Positions 34,309 through 49,978 of a stretch of DNA of 64,000 bases are shown here, one piece after another; the first letter of the stretch is position 1, and every line of letters starts with the position of its first letter. Made by a program: the position numbers and the translations under genes. The notes beneath the pieces are model-generated. The model did no database searches, was not told the origin of the DNA, and saw only the letters and a program-made list of their open reading frames with translations. This stretch comes from Lasiosphaeria ovina (lineage: Eukaryota; Ascomycota; Sordariomycetes; Sordariales; Lasiosphaeriaceae): assembly GCA_033439765.1 (NCBI GenBank), contig JAULSN010000002.1, positions 5,518,001-5,582,000 on the forward strand. The letters run 5' to 3'.

Positions 34309-36957
34309 CTAGTAGATATAATCCGTCTGTGGCTCGGCGTCTTGGAGGTTGTGACGGAGGTCGTCGGGGAGCAGGCCGTACTGCTCGGCGTGGTGCCAGA
34401 ACCTGTGTTTCCAAAACCGGCCGCCTTCGCGCATCAGCTCGTCGCCCTCCTTGATTGTGGTGGCAAGCTTGACAACGCTGGACGCCTCAGCCATCTGGCC
34501 AGTGCGGATCAGGGCGAGCAAGAATTCGTCGAGAGTGCTAAAGGTTATGGTGCTGCCCGAGTTGAAGATTCTCTTGAAGATGTCGACGGCCCTGGCTGTC
34601 TCGCCAGTGTGGCAGTAGCCCTTGATGACGCGCTCCCAGAACACGCGATCAATGTTCTTGTTGGCCTGCAGGTTGCGGTTGTGGATGAGGGCCGTCACGG
34701 CGGCCGGGTTGGGCGGGTCTCTCGAGAAGTAGTGTTCTGCTAGCATGGTGTAGATGTGTGACGAGAGCTCCAGACCGCGGCTCTGAATGTGGGCCAAGAT
34801 GGCCTGAACGGCCGCCGTAGCACTGTCGCCCTCTCGCAGAAGCACGTAAATCATCTTGGCATATGTCTGGATGTTGGCCTCCAGACCCGACCCCTCCATG
34901 CTGGCAATGATTTTAGAGACGATGCCAATCTGCTGTTTGGGGGTCTGTGAGCCGATGTTTGCCAGGGCCCCGTCAACCAAAATGGTGTAAGTCGCGACAT
35001 CTGGCTTGATGGATAGCTCTTGCATCATGTTGAAGATGGCTGCGACGTGCTCCGTCTGCCCTCCCCGGACCAGAGGCCGAAGCAGAGTGTTGAAGGTGTA
35101 GATGTCCGGGTTTATGCCTTGGCGACCTGCCCACGACAGCACCCTTTGGGCATCAGACATCCTCCCGAGCCGGATGAGGCCAGCTATGGTGCCATTGATG
35201 GGCTCAATTGTCGGTTGAATGGCTTGGGATGGGGCGTCGGGGTGAAGAGGTCGCTCGCGCCACAACCGAGCCATCTCGTCCAATGCAAGGATGCCGCCTT
35301 CAGGGTCGCCGCTGGTGATGAGGCCAGATATTCGAGCTGTCCAAACGGCCGTGTCGAGCTCTGTGTCGGAGATGACTAGTTTCTCCCAGACCGCCTTGAT
35401 GCCTCGGGGGTTTCTCGTGTTTGCGCATCCCTGTATCATATTTGTCCAAGTCTTAGTGCTCGCCTTGATACCGACACGCTGCATGCGGTTCCATACATCG
35501 ATGGCTTGCATAAGCCGGCGCATCCTCACAAAGCCCAGTATAAAAGAATCAAATATTTCAGGTGTTGCTGCCAGTTCGTTAACTCTGGCAGGACCAGGGA
35601 GGGGCTCGTCGCCCCAGAAATCCGCCCACGCTGAGTTGAGCTCTTTAAGGTTTCTTCTTTTGATCGCTTGTTCGATGCGCAGTTGGAAACTGAGAGGTTT
35701 GGGAGACCTGAGAGGCTTGAAAGGCCAGCTCGCCGCATCTTCGGCGCCCATTTCCTCAGCCCGGGCGTAAACGTAGTCAAGTAGAATAGGATACCTGTCA
35801 CGTATTCTATCCAAGAAAAGTAGGGTAGAACGACCACATTTCGATATAAGCCGCTCGTGCATCAAGAGAAAAGGGGTCGTCTGTTGGTCAAAGGGTGGCT
35901 TGAGGGTGCTAAGGTCTTTCAGCAACACAGAGGCTACATGCGCTGCCCGCAGAGCGTCCCCCGCCAGCTGACGTTCGCTATACTGAGGAAATAAGACCTT
36001 GAGGTAGTCTTTGGTGGCCCGGGGAACATTTGAAGGGACATCTTTCTCAGGGACACGACTATGGGTTGGAAGCGCGGCTCTGGCCCTGGATGCGGACCGA
36101 GAGTTGATGTCGTCCACCGCATGCCCCGAAGCTTCAAGCTTGGTACACGACCCAGCAAACGCATCCCATGCCCCCCCGAGATCGGCGAGTAGCGCATCGC
36201 GTCCGGGGAGGGAGTGCTTGAACTTCTCATCCAATAAGGATCCGTCCGGTGAGGCGCTAAGCTGGCAGATTTGCTGGCTCAGCTGGAGCATCAGGGTCGA
36301 CCATGTTTCCAGGTTGAGAAACTCGAGGTCAACCAGGACCTGCGTGATGTGGGTCGCGGTGGGGAGGTCTGAGGGGTCCAAAGCCTCTGCCTTTGCGGCG
36401 ACCATTCTCATGGCAAGAAATGTTTGTAGTTGGCCCTTGGCGAGGCGGTAGGCGGGGGAATCCTTTTGCTCCTTGATTTGCGGGTAAATGGTCTGGTCGA
36501 ACGAGGAAAAAATGGCGGCGGGGTTTGCGTCAGCTTTCAGCATGGCGGTGACCCTTTCGATGTTTTTGAGCAGCTCCGCGTCTAGAGCATCGCCAGCCGG
36601 AGGACGGTGTGCTGGTTGACGGGGCTGATTCTCGATGATACTCTGGAACATGGCGAGAGAGGCGGAGCCGGATGCCGAAGCACCGGCACTGGCACCGGCA
36701 CCGGCACCGGCACCGGCGCTAGCACCAGCACCACCATCACCACCATCGCGCCGACTCCCCGAGTTGTAGGCTGGTGCCGGTGCAGGCCGTATGGGCGGCT
36801 GCGCAGACGATGCAGCAGTGCTGTAGGCCGAGGATGCAGGGGAAACGGTAATGGCGCGGGCGCGACGAGACAGGCGAGAGACGGGACCTCGGGATGCGGC
36901 GGCGAGCATCTTGACGCGGCACGCCAGGCAAATATGGCCCAGCTCGCGCATGGCCAT
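34309..36957 (-). CDS. mitochondrial pentatricopeptide-repeat (PPR) protein
   Basis: Single-exon gene, 882 aa. Tandem 35-residue PPR units are clearest in the C-terminal half (about 440-830). Examples are IFDSFILGFVRMRRLMQAID, WTNMIQGCANTRNPRGIKAV, DIYTFNTLLRPLVRGGQTEH, and DVATYTILVDGALAN. Such proteins bind specific organellar transcripts and control their stability, processing or translation. The N-terminus is basic and acidic-poor (CRVKMLAAASRGPVSRLSRR), as expected for import into mitochondria. The true start may be Met1 or Met17 (ATG at 36909-36907). Residues about 70-100 are a Gly/Ala/Ser repeat encoded by an ACCGGC-type hexamer repeat. It could be related to Neurospora CYA-5 or yeast PET309/CCM1-type factors, but I cannot choose between them. 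Divergent from the phosphatase-like gene. Confidence 0.85.
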   Translation of the reverse strand: MAMRELGHICLACRVKMLAAASRGPVSRLSRRARAITVSPASSAYSTAASSAQPPIRPAPAPAYNSGSRRDGGDGGAGASAGAGAGAGASAGASASGSASLAMFQSIIENQPRQPAHRPPAGDALDAELLKNIERVTAMLKADANPAAIFSSFDQTIYPQIKEQKDSPAYRLAKGQLQTFLAMRMVAAKAEALDPSDLPTATHITQVLVDLEFLNLETWSTLMLQLSQQICQLSASPDGSLLDEKFKHSLPGRDALLADLGGAWDAFAGSCTKLEASGHAVDDINSRSASRARAALPTHSRVPEKDVPSNVPRATKDYLKVLFPQYSERQLAGDALRAAHVASVLLKDLSTLKPPFDQQTTPFLLMHERLISKCGRSTLLFLDRIRDRYPILLDYVYARAEEMGAEDAASWPFKPLRSPKPLSFQLRIEQAIKRRNLKELNSAWADFWGDEPLPGPARVNELAATPEIFDSFILGFVRMRRLMQAIDVWNRMQRVGIKASTKTWTNMIQGCANTRNPRGIKAVWEKLVISDTELDTAVWTARISGLITSGDPEGGILALDEMARLWRERPLHPDAPSQAIQPTIEPINGTIAGLIRLGRMSDAQRVLSWAGRQGINPDIYTFNTLLRPLVRGGQTEHVAAIFNMMQELSIKPDVATYTILVDGALANIGSQTPKQQIGIVSKIIASMEGSGLEANIQTYAKMIYVLLREGDSATAAVQAILAHIQSRGLELSSHIYTMLAEHYFSRDPPNPAAVTALIHNRNLQANKNIDRVFWERVIKGYCHTGETARAVDIFKRIFNSGSTITFSTLDEFLLALIRTGQMAEASSVVKLATTIKEGDELMREGGRFWKHRFWHHAEQYGLLPDDLRHNLQDAEPQTDYIY

Positions 36958-37672
36958 CCGTATTCGTGACGTGACCCTTGCGGCTTGGAGCTTGGAGCTT
37001 GGAGCTTGGAGCTTGGGGCTTGGGGTCTCGGCGGTCCTGGAGACTAGACGTGTCGTGTTCTGTTCGACGCCTTAGAGCCCGTCAATTGATGGTCTCGTAC
37101 TCCGAGAGGCGTTGGACATGGCCGGCGAGCGATGCGCAGGCTGATACGATACGGTCCGGGTTCGCTCCCAGGCTTAGGTTTTGCTAGATCCCAAAAAAGT
37201 ATTTCAAAGTTGGAGCTTGGAGGTTCTGGCTGTTGCGGAGCTTCTCTTTGGACGGTAGACAACCCCTGCACTCGAGCTCGTCACCGACTGGCTGGGTGGG
37301 GCTGTTGACACCCCTAATTAAGGTACAGCGGTCCTGTGCGTACCGTGCATGCTGACTGGCGCACTGTCGACGTCATTGGCCCTCCTTTGAAAGGACGGAA
37401 TAGTGTACTAGGACTAGTAGCGTAGTTACACCCACCCTCCCTGCGTGCTACTGGCGTGCTCCGTACGAACTCAGAATGGCAGAGTCAGGTAGGTAGGGTA
37501 TGGATGTGCACTTGCTCCTTCCCAATTATCGAGCCCACCCGGCCGTCCCATCTACTTCCCAGTCTATAATGCAAGTGCAACGGGACTCGGAGCTTTCAAA
37601 GTCGGGTTAGACTTCGGAGTTCAGGCCCGCTGAACGGAGCAAAACGCCTAAAACCTCGAGCAAGCAGCAACC
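36958..37672. promoter_or_regulatory. divergent promoter region with GGAGCTT repeats
   Basis: 715 bp between the PPR and phosphatase-like start codons. It contains the GGAGCTT array just upstream of the PPR start and a partial echo (TTGGAGCTTGGAGG) at about 37209. No gene. Confidence 0.55.
36983..37025. repeat. tandem GGAGCTT heptamer repeat
   Basis: Four or five copies of GGAGCTT decaying to GGGGCTT, starting 25 nt upstream of the PPR start codon. It therefore lies in the promoter or 5' leader of the minus-strand gene. Confidence 0.85.
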
Positions 37673-39294
37673 ATGGCAGCACTGGTCCCGCGCAAGGCCT
37701 ACACGGATGAAGAGCTGAGACACCTCTATCCCCATGGCCTCGAGCTGCAGCTCGTGCAGGTGCTGATGCGCCATGGCGAGCGGACTCCGGTCTCGGCAAG
37801 ATTCCAGAAGACGGGACTGCCCGCCTTCTGGCCCTACTGCGCCAGCGTCGTCCACCTCAAGTCGGCCGTCATGACCCTCGCCCGCGGCCGGGGTGAGGGC
37901 GACGGCTCCCCCTTCGACACGTTCCAGTGGAAGCGCCGCCTCGAGACGTTTGGCCAGAACGACGAGCCCGTCGTCGCCACAGGCCCCGGCGGCGAGCTGG
38001 ACAATGTCTGTGACATGGGCAGCCTCACCGACCAGGGCCGCCATACTACCTACAAGCTGGGTCTACGCCTGCGCGAGCTGTACGTTGACCGCCTTGGCTT
38101 CTTGCCTCGCACCACCAGCTCCCTTGACTTTCTCTACCTCCGGGCCACGCCAGTCACGCGCGCCCTCGAGTCGCTCCAGCAGGCTTTCGCCGCCCTGTAT
38201 CCCCCGTCGGGCCTCGAGGCCGACGAGCACGGCAGATATCCCGTCCCCACCATCCTGACGAGGGCTCCCGCAGACGAGACGCTCTACCCAAACGACAGCA
38301 ACTGTCGCCGGTTTGCCGCTCTGTCGAGGGCCTTTGCCCAACGATCTGCCGACAGGTGGAATGCCACTGACGAGATGGACTACCTCAACAAGCTGTACTC
38401 CAAGTGGATGCCCTCCAACTCGCGTGTTGCCGTCGACTCGCGCCCGCGCCTCTCGGGAATCATGGACACGATAAACTCTACGGCCGCCCACGGCCCCGAG
38501 ACAAGGCTGCCGCAGGAATTTTACGACGGAAAGGCCAAGGAGATCATCGAGAAGATTGCCGTCGAAGAGTGGTTTGCCGGCTTCAAGGAGTCTCGCGACT
38601 ACCGCATGCTTGGCGTCGGCAGTCTCTTGGGAGACGTTGTGGGCCGCATGGTTGGCAGTGCCGAGCAAACCTCGGCCGACGGCGAGAGCGAGATCGCGGC
38701 GCAAAAGGGGCAGCCTAGTCCCCGCATCAAGTTCGGCCTCAGCGGCTGCCATGACACGACTCTCGCTGCCGTGCTAGCCAGCCTGGGCGCCTTTGATATC
38801 AACTCGTGGCCTCCGTTCACGAGCCATATCGCCATCGAGATGTTCCGCAAGTCCGACAAGCAGGCTCCGTCCGCCAATGGGCCCACGGTAGCTGCCACGC
38901 GGCCAAAGCGGAGCTGGTGGGACGCTTTGTCCTTGGGGACAAGCACACCACCCCCCGACATTGGACGCAGGGTCACGGCAGACCTGACGCCCGGCGAGAA
39001 GAAGAAGCTAGACGGGTATTACGTGCGTCTCCGGTACAACGACGAGCCAGTCACCATCCCAGGATGCAAGACGCCCGGAAACCACCTCGAAGGCGATGAA
39101 TCGTTTTGCACTCTTGTGAGTCCCCCCCTCCCTTATTTTCTTGTTTGTTGTCGTCCTCTTTGCTGACAAACGCCCAGGCTGCCTTCAAGGCCATCGTGGA
39201 CAAGTTCACCCCTCGAGACTGGAAGCAGCAATGCCGGATAGATAGAAATATGCCGACACCCCAGATAAAGGAGCCCGAGTGGGCGGGATACTGA
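37673..39294 (+). CDS. histidine acid phosphatase-like protein, intracellular
   Basis: Histidine phosphatase superfamily, clade 2. Exons 37673-39115 and 39178-39294, with a 62-nt intron (donor GTGAGT, branch GCTGAC, acceptor CGCCCAG), giving 519 aa. The catalytic RHGERTP is at residues 33-39 (nucleophile His34) and the proton-donor pair His360-Asp361 lies in LSGCHDTTLAAVLASLG. LRATPVTRALESLQQAF corresponds to the conserved Arg/Glu-containing helix. There is no signal peptide, unlike secreted fungal acid phosphatases and phytases, so it should act inside the cell. It resembles the ACP6/PXYLP1-like group of lysophosphatidate or sugar phosphatases; the substrate is not evident. A Ser/Lys-rich insertion at about 395-440 interrupts the domain. 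The splice supplies the C-terminal AAFKAIVDKFTPRDWKQQC. Confidence 0.86.
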
Positions 39295-39783
39295 TACGGG
39301 GCGCGGGACTATCATAACACGTTCTAGATTGCCCCCCCCCCCCCCCAAAAGCACACTTGACTTGCTGCCCCGAGAGGCGGCAAGCTACCCCTTTCATGTG
39401 GAGTCGAACAATGATGACCATTTCAGAAACTGGTTGGGCGGCACTCTTGGTGTCAGCAGGTCGTGCAGCAAAGGCGGGACACAAGGTGCTCGGGGACGGC
39501 ACATACCTAGTAGACTGTCACGATAGAAAGCTGAGCCATGGCTTACTTGGGCGCTACATCAAGATCTCTTACGTCTCGAAGGGATAAGAGGCGCGAGCTA
39601 CTGCTCTGGCTGTGCTGAAGATTGCAGAACGGCCAATATAACAATATACCCCGGCCGTTAATGGAGTAGTATGAAATAATACATTAATAAACCTCCCCTC
39701 TTTTCCCTAACATTTCTACCAAGGCACGTATTTAGCAAGTAGGTAGCTATCTCGATTTGATCTCAACGTTCCGACTCTAGTTT
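39295..39783. other. convergent 3' region, phosphatase-like / VMA22
   Basis: 489 bp between facing stop codons. It includes a C14-15 run at about 39333-39347 and an AT-rich part near 39640-39720. No gene. Confidence 0.5.
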
Positions 39784-40587
39784 TCACTCGGCCAGAACCT
39801 CTGCTCGGCCGGGCTTGTCTTGGCCGTCCACTCTCTTCTCGAGTGTCTGTTTCTCTTCCTCCTGCTGTCGCTTCAAGTCTGCGGCAACGGCCTTAGCCCG
39901 CTTCTTGCGCGTCCGCCGCACCTCGACCTCGACGCCGGCCATCTCGGCGCTGACCGTCGCCAGCCGCGGGATGAGGCCCTGCACCGCCTCGGCCGCCTGC
40001 CCCTGTGCTGCGCGCAGAGCCATTGGCGTCAGCACGCCGAACCAGCGCAGCGGGTCGTGCGGCTTGGGCTTTTTCTTTTTCGTCTTGTTGTTGTTCTGGG
40101 CTGGTTGCTGTTGCTGTTCCTTGGGTTTCTCCTCATTGGCTTGCTGCTCGTCGACGCCGTTGGCCGGCTCCACCTCCACCTCGGCCGCCTCATCCTCGTC
40201 CTTGTCGTCGTCCTCGGGACTGTGCGCCACGACCTCGAACACGGGACTGCCACCGGCGCCGGGGGCTGACGGGGCGGACGTGACCCTGAGCCGCCGCGTG
40301 GCCTGCATGCGCTCGTCGTAGTAGTCCTGGCCGTAGTGGCGCACGCCGCGCTCGGCGGTGAAGTTGGCGCGCGCCAGGCTCTGGAACACGGTGCTCTGCA
40401 GGGCGCCGAGCGCGGCGCGCAGCCGCGTGTACTCGTCGAGCAGCGACAGGTAGCGCAGCAAGAGGCTGTCCAATGCGTCGTCGTAGTCGGCCACGCTCGG
40501 GCTCGGATTTGGGACTAGTGGTTGCTGCTGTGGCCCGCCCGCCTCGGTCCCGCCCGCCGCCCGGGTCTCGGCTCGGTCTTGCTCCAT
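39784..40587 (-). CDS. vma22: V-ATPase assembly factor VMA22 / CCDC115
   Basis: ER-associated chaperone-type factor that works with VMA12 and VMA21 to assemble the V-ATPase Vo sector. Single exon, 267 aa. The N-terminal helix pair (ALDSLLLRYLSLLDEYTRLR) and the ARANF-x-x-x-RGVRHYGQDYYDERMQA block match the family. The C-terminal signature DPLRWFGVLTPMALRAAQ is the strongest hallmark of CCDC115/VMA22 proteins. It is followed by coiled coil ending in a charged Lys/Glu tail. A long central linker (about 110-175) is acidic, then Gln/Asn/Lys-rich, longer than in yeast Vma22 (181 aa). The start at 40587 is the first ATG of the open frame. Confidence 0.85.
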   Translation of the reverse strand: MEQDRAETRAAGGTEAGGPQQQPLVPNPSPSVADYDDALDSLLLRYLSLLDEYTRLRAALGALQSTVFQSLARANFTAERGVRHYGQDYYDERMQATRRLRVTSAPSAPGAGGSPVFEVVAHSPEDDDKDEDEAAEVEVEPANGVDEQQANEEKPKEQQQQPAQNNNKTKKKKPKPHDPLRWFGVLTPMALRAAQGQAAEAVQGLIPRLATVSAEMAGVEVEVRRTRKKRAKAVAADLKRQQEEEKQTLEKRVDGQDKPGRAEVLAE

Positions 40588-45660
<5,073 letters not shown>

Positions 45661-46604
45661 TTGTGGCGCGCGACCTGGACGGCACTTTTTAAGCCCGCCG
45701 ACCCCGATTTTTAAACCAACGTGGATCACACCAGATAAAAGGACCGATGACGGCAGCTCCTCTCCGTCATGGCCTGGTTTCTTTTTTGGAGGCGTGGGGG
45801 TGGGCGGGCCGACGTGACTCGGGGGGTTTGAAGTCGTTATTTTTCTGGGGGAAGGACGACAGCTAGGCAATAGACGGGACTGAAAGCGCTCCCGCTGTTC
45901 TTTTTGAAGAGCACCTACTGCTGGGCGCTGGGATAGGCAGGCCCCCCTTCTCTCCCTCTTACCGTCGCTGCATCGGTCCGCCATAGAGGACAAACAAACC
46001 CCCTTGCCCGTAACCGGGAACGGCAAGCTGCTCTACTGCCTCGGAAGAAAGAGGGAGAGAGATTTTTTTTTGAGTAGCCAGGCACGAGTAGAGCTCTACC
46101 CCCTAGCGGTGCGGATTTCCCCTCGCAGATGGACGCTCTGGCCGCAGTTGTTGGTATCTGGCCTGTTTAGCACATTTTTCTACCTTCTTGCTACTATCTC
46201 CCTTTTGTGTAAGGGCGGGGATCTTGATAAACGCAGGGTGGGACGCTTTTTTCGATACGGACAGTTTGGCGATTGGAGTGCAAAGTTGAATCAAGGCTTT
46301 CCTGCTTACACTGTAGCGTTGTATCTCTCTCTCTGTTGCCAGAAATAAACCCTTTTTTTTTTACTACGAGAAGTCCGTCTTGTGGTTATGGATCGGCGGT
46401 GTCTTTGTTTTCTTCGTCATTTCTGGTTCTACATGTTTGGCACTTTGCTTTGCCAGGGAGGATATCCATATCTTTTATAGAACGTATGCAGCCCTGCTTT
46501 TGCTTTTTTGGTTGACTACTTGGTACATTACTTGGTACAGATCTATCCCACACTCGGGAGGACCCGTGCCCGCGCTCGCGCTCCGTGAGGAGATGTGGTA
46601 TGGT

Positions 46605-46648
46605 TATGTATGTATGTATGTATGTATGTATGTATGTATGTATGTATG
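46605..46648. repeat. (TATG)n microsatellite
   Basis: About eleven tandem copies of TATG. Confidence 0.92.
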
Positions 46649-46861
46649 GTAGGACTTTGAACCAATTATGTACGGCCGTGGAGGGATGCTTGCGTGCTGT
46701 GCTGAACTGCTGATGGCCTATCGTGTGATGGGTGTGTATGCAGAATCCCCCTCCTTCCCTCTCCCCCAATTCATTCATTCAGTTGGATGGCTGACTGGCT
46801 GACTGGCTGGCTGGCTTGCTGGGTTGTCGGTGCGGAAATGGTGAAAGGCCGATGGCGGATG

Positions 46862-46895
46862 TCGTTCGTTCGTTGATTGATTGATTGATTGATTG
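46862..46895. repeat. (GTTC)n then (TGAT)n microsatellite
   Basis: A short GTTC/CGTT run is followed by five tandem TGAT units. Confidence 0.85.
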
Positions 46896-47095
46896 AGAAT
46901 GAGGGAGGTGAGGTGAGATAGGTAAGTATGGGGAAAGGACTTCTGCCATTGCCTACCTATCCTCCCTTAGCCTCACTCGGCTTAGCAACAAACAACGGAT
47001 CGAACTAGGTACACAAACACGTGCTGAAAGCAAAACGAGGACGCGCACGTCTTGAGTTGGGACTGTTTGTCTTTTTTTTATTTGAGCAGGCCAGA

Positions 47096-48809
47096 ATGAG
47101 GTCGCTATTTCTGCCACTACTGCTGCTGCTTCCCGCCGCCGCCGTGCACGCGTGCGGAACTCACGACCAGCACGAGCAGGAATGGTCCCCCGAGCAGCTG
47201 GCTGAGTTGGAGAGGAAGTGGGGATTTGAAGTGAGTTAGTTTCTGTGGGCTTTCTCTAGATTGTTGTTTGGTTTCTGATTGCGGGTGAGCGGGTGAGCTG
47301 GCGGTCTGGTGGTCTGGTGAGCTGGGGAGGGATGTGTGTGTGTTGTGTATTGTGGTGTCTGTCCATATCGTTTCGTCATTTTTCTCTTGCTCCATTCTCG
47401 CGGATAGCAGCAGGATATGATGAAAGGATTTCTGTGTGCGAGAGAATGAGAGAGTGTGTGAGAGAGCGAGAATGGTGCTCGACTTGTCCCTCAGGGTATC
47501 TCTTCAGTCAACGTGAGTGAGCTGTGCCATGAGATGCGAGACTGACTGACATGGCCCGGTCCGTCCACGGCCGCAGTGGGGGTTCTCCGGAATAGGCTCG
47601 TTTGCCCACCTCAAGCACGTCAAGTGTCTGACGACGCCGGGCGAGCTGTTCGACATTGGAATCATCGGCGTCCCTTTTGACACGGCGACGAGCTACAGGC
47701 CAGGTGAACAACCCCTCCTCCCTTACTTTGTCTTGCACAGAAGACATGACTGACCCGCCGGCAGGTGCTCGGTTCGGCCCCAGGGCGATCCGGCAGGCGT
47801 CGAGCCGGCAGACGTCGTTCAGGGGCTTCAACCCGCGGGCCAACATCAACCCGTACCAGAACTGGGCCACCATCATCGACTGCGGCGACATACCCATCTC
47901 GCCCATGGACAACGCCGTCGCGCTCGCCCAGATGACGGCCGCCTTCGCCGAGCTGGGCCACCGCGGCACCGCGTCACCGTTGCTGCGCAAGCCCAAGCTC
48001 ATCACCCTCGGCGGCGACCACAGCCTAGCCTTGCCCGCGCTGAGGGCGCTGAAGAAGGTCTACGGCAAGCCTCTGCGGGTCTTGCACTTTGACGGTCGGT
48101 AGTAGATCTCTCCTATGTCCGAGTCCTGCGGTTGCTTCCCCCCCCCCCCCTTGACGAGGCGGCTGGCTTGCTGCCTGGCTGACTCCTGACAGCCCATCTC
48201 GACACATGGCACCCGGAAAAATACCCGTCGGCCTGGCCGTCGGACCAGTCGCACTTCAACCACGGGTCCATGTTCTGGCTAGCGGGCAACGAGGGCTTAC
48301 TCGCCAACGCGAGCGCGGGGCCGTCGGTGCACGCGGGCCTGCGCACGCGGCTCTCGGGCGACGGGTGGGACGACTTCGACGACGACACACGGCAGAACTG
48401 GGTGCGGCTCAGCGCCGACGACATTGACGACATCGGCACGAGCGGCATCGTCAAGGCCATCCTCGACAGTTTTGCCACTCCTTCCGGAAAGGGAGAGGAG
48501 GCCGCGGCCCCCGTATACCTCTCGGTCGACATCGACGTGCTGGACCCGGCGTTCGCCCCCGGCACCGGCACGCCCGAGCCCGGCGGCTGGACGACGCGCG
48601 AGCTGATCAGGATTCTCAGGGGTATCGAGAGCCTCGACATTGTCGGCGCTGATGTCGTCGAGGTCGCCCCCGCGTACCAGGGCGCCGGCGAGGAGACGGC
48701 TCTCGCCGCTGCTCAGGTCGTCTACGAGATTCTTAGCTCTATGGTCAAGAAGGGCATGCAAGACATGGCCAGAACGGTCTGCCCGGGGGAGAGGCACGAT
48801 GAGCTGTGA
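47096..48809 (+). CDS. secreted agmatinase-type ureohydrolase (arginase/agmatinase family)
   Basis: Mn-dependent hydrolase of the arginase/agmatinase/formiminoglutamase superfamily; the likely product is urea plus an amine. Exons 47096-47230, 47577-47703, 47765-48094 and 48193-48809, giving 402 aa. Introns are 346, 61 and 98 nt (donors GTGAGT, GTGAAC, GTCGGT). All metal ligands are present: His173 in GGDHSLAL; Asp197, His199 and Asp201 in HFDAHLDTW; Asp310 and Asp312 in [19 protein letters not shown]. The N-terminus ([20 protein letters not shown]) is a textbook signal peptide, so the enzyme is secreted or enters the secretory pathway. The family pieces [20 protein letters not shown] and [14 protein letters not shown] fit agmatinase/guanidinobutyrase better than arginase. 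The first intron is long and holds GT-rich DNA. Substrate specificity cannot be read from the sequence. Confidence 0.9.
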
Positions 48810-49271
48810 TGTGATGTGCGTCTCTGGGATTGTGTATCGTACATACGACAGCACATACTGTTTATTTCGCACCATAAACGGCTAGAGAGCCCCAGATGAG
48901 GTGGGCAGGTAAGAATATGCACTTTCAAACAGCCTCAGACAGCCAGTTTCTGGTTGCTATTGCTGGCATGTGATCCCGCCCATGTCCAATTCAATGTGCA
49001 TTCACTCCAGGTCGCACCAGGATGGATCTCGTTCGCTCGTTGGCCGGTTCATATCAATATGCACTCGACGCCCGCGCAGCCTGCTTCTACCACCCCTCCT
49101 GCCTCCTCCCAGGACATGAAGGACGACGACACCATCTCCAAGAGATAGGTATAAATGTGGGCCGAGAGGCCGTCCCTTTGAGGGAGCCTTGGCCACTCCC
49201 CGTATCCCCTTTCCGAACCTGCCCTGTTCGTCAGCAAGCCCAGTAAGCCGCGATAGTCGTACTTTTCCACA
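48810..49271. other. 3' flank of the ureohydrolase gene
   Basis: 462 bp without a gene. Nothing beyond short random ORFs. Confidence 0.5.
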
Positions 49272-49505
49272 ATGTCGGACCCGTCCGCCTCGCAGCAAGT
49301 CACCCAGTCTATTGCCAGCAGCAGCACTCAGGACATAAACCGTCTAGTAGACGCTGGCAACTCGTCCAAGAACAAGCGCCTCCCAAATGTCGTCACCGAT
49401 GTTGGAATCGGAGTAGCGACCTACCCTGCAATGATGCTTGGCTTGGCTGTTTATGTATGGGTGCATACCTACTTTGCACCTTTTGTCGATTTGATTTTGG
49501 TTTAA
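49272..49505 (+). CDS. possible small membrane protein, 77 aa
   Basis: ATG-started frame with a Ser/Gln/Asn-rich N-terminal half and a hydrophobic C-terminal half (VGIGVATYPAMMLGLAVYVW...), which could be one membrane anchor. It has no recognised family and no intron. The start context (CCACAATGT) is reasonable. It could equally be chance or a decayed gene fragment, given the neighbouring pseudogene. Confidence 0.28.
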   Translation: MSDPSASQQVTQSIASSSTQDINRLVDAGNSSKNKRLPNVVTDVGIGVATYPAMMLGLAVYVWVHTYFAPFVDLILV

Positions 49506-49978
49506 CATACGTAGTATTCCGTATTTTGAGCAAAATGTCTCACCATTGAGCAACAGGGGTGTTTCGTTGACGTGTTCATGGCATGCATGCGTGGCGTCTA
49601 TGTTTCGTAAAAAAGAGCGGCATCGAAAATTCAGTGAGGTTAGGAATTAGGTAAGTTGTGTGAACCCATCCCTTTTTTGGGGAGGGGAGGGAAGTCACGG
49701 TTCGGTTCCTCTTACCTTACTCTTTCTTTCGCACGTTTCTAAACGGGCATGAGGGCACCCTGTGCAACAACACCACACCGCTACCTGCCTTACTTGGTAT
49801 GTGCATGGCTACACACATCCATGCACTGTACATACTGCACCTGGATGAAAAATGAGGCTGCAACGGTGCATCAAAACCCAACCTTTCTCGAGAGCCTCAC
49901 TGCTTGGCCCCTCCACCCGTATCCTTCCCAAGAGGGAGCATTTCTGGGTAACATGTGGAAACCGACGAGTGCATTGAA

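Larger units (their letters stand above)
45661..47095. other. spacer between CDC42 and the ureohydrolase gene
   Basis: 1.4 kb; the first part is the CDC42 3' UTR. Contains TATG and TGAT microsatellites and a GGTGAGGTGAGATAGGTAAG word at about 46907. No gene recognised. Confidence 0.55.
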
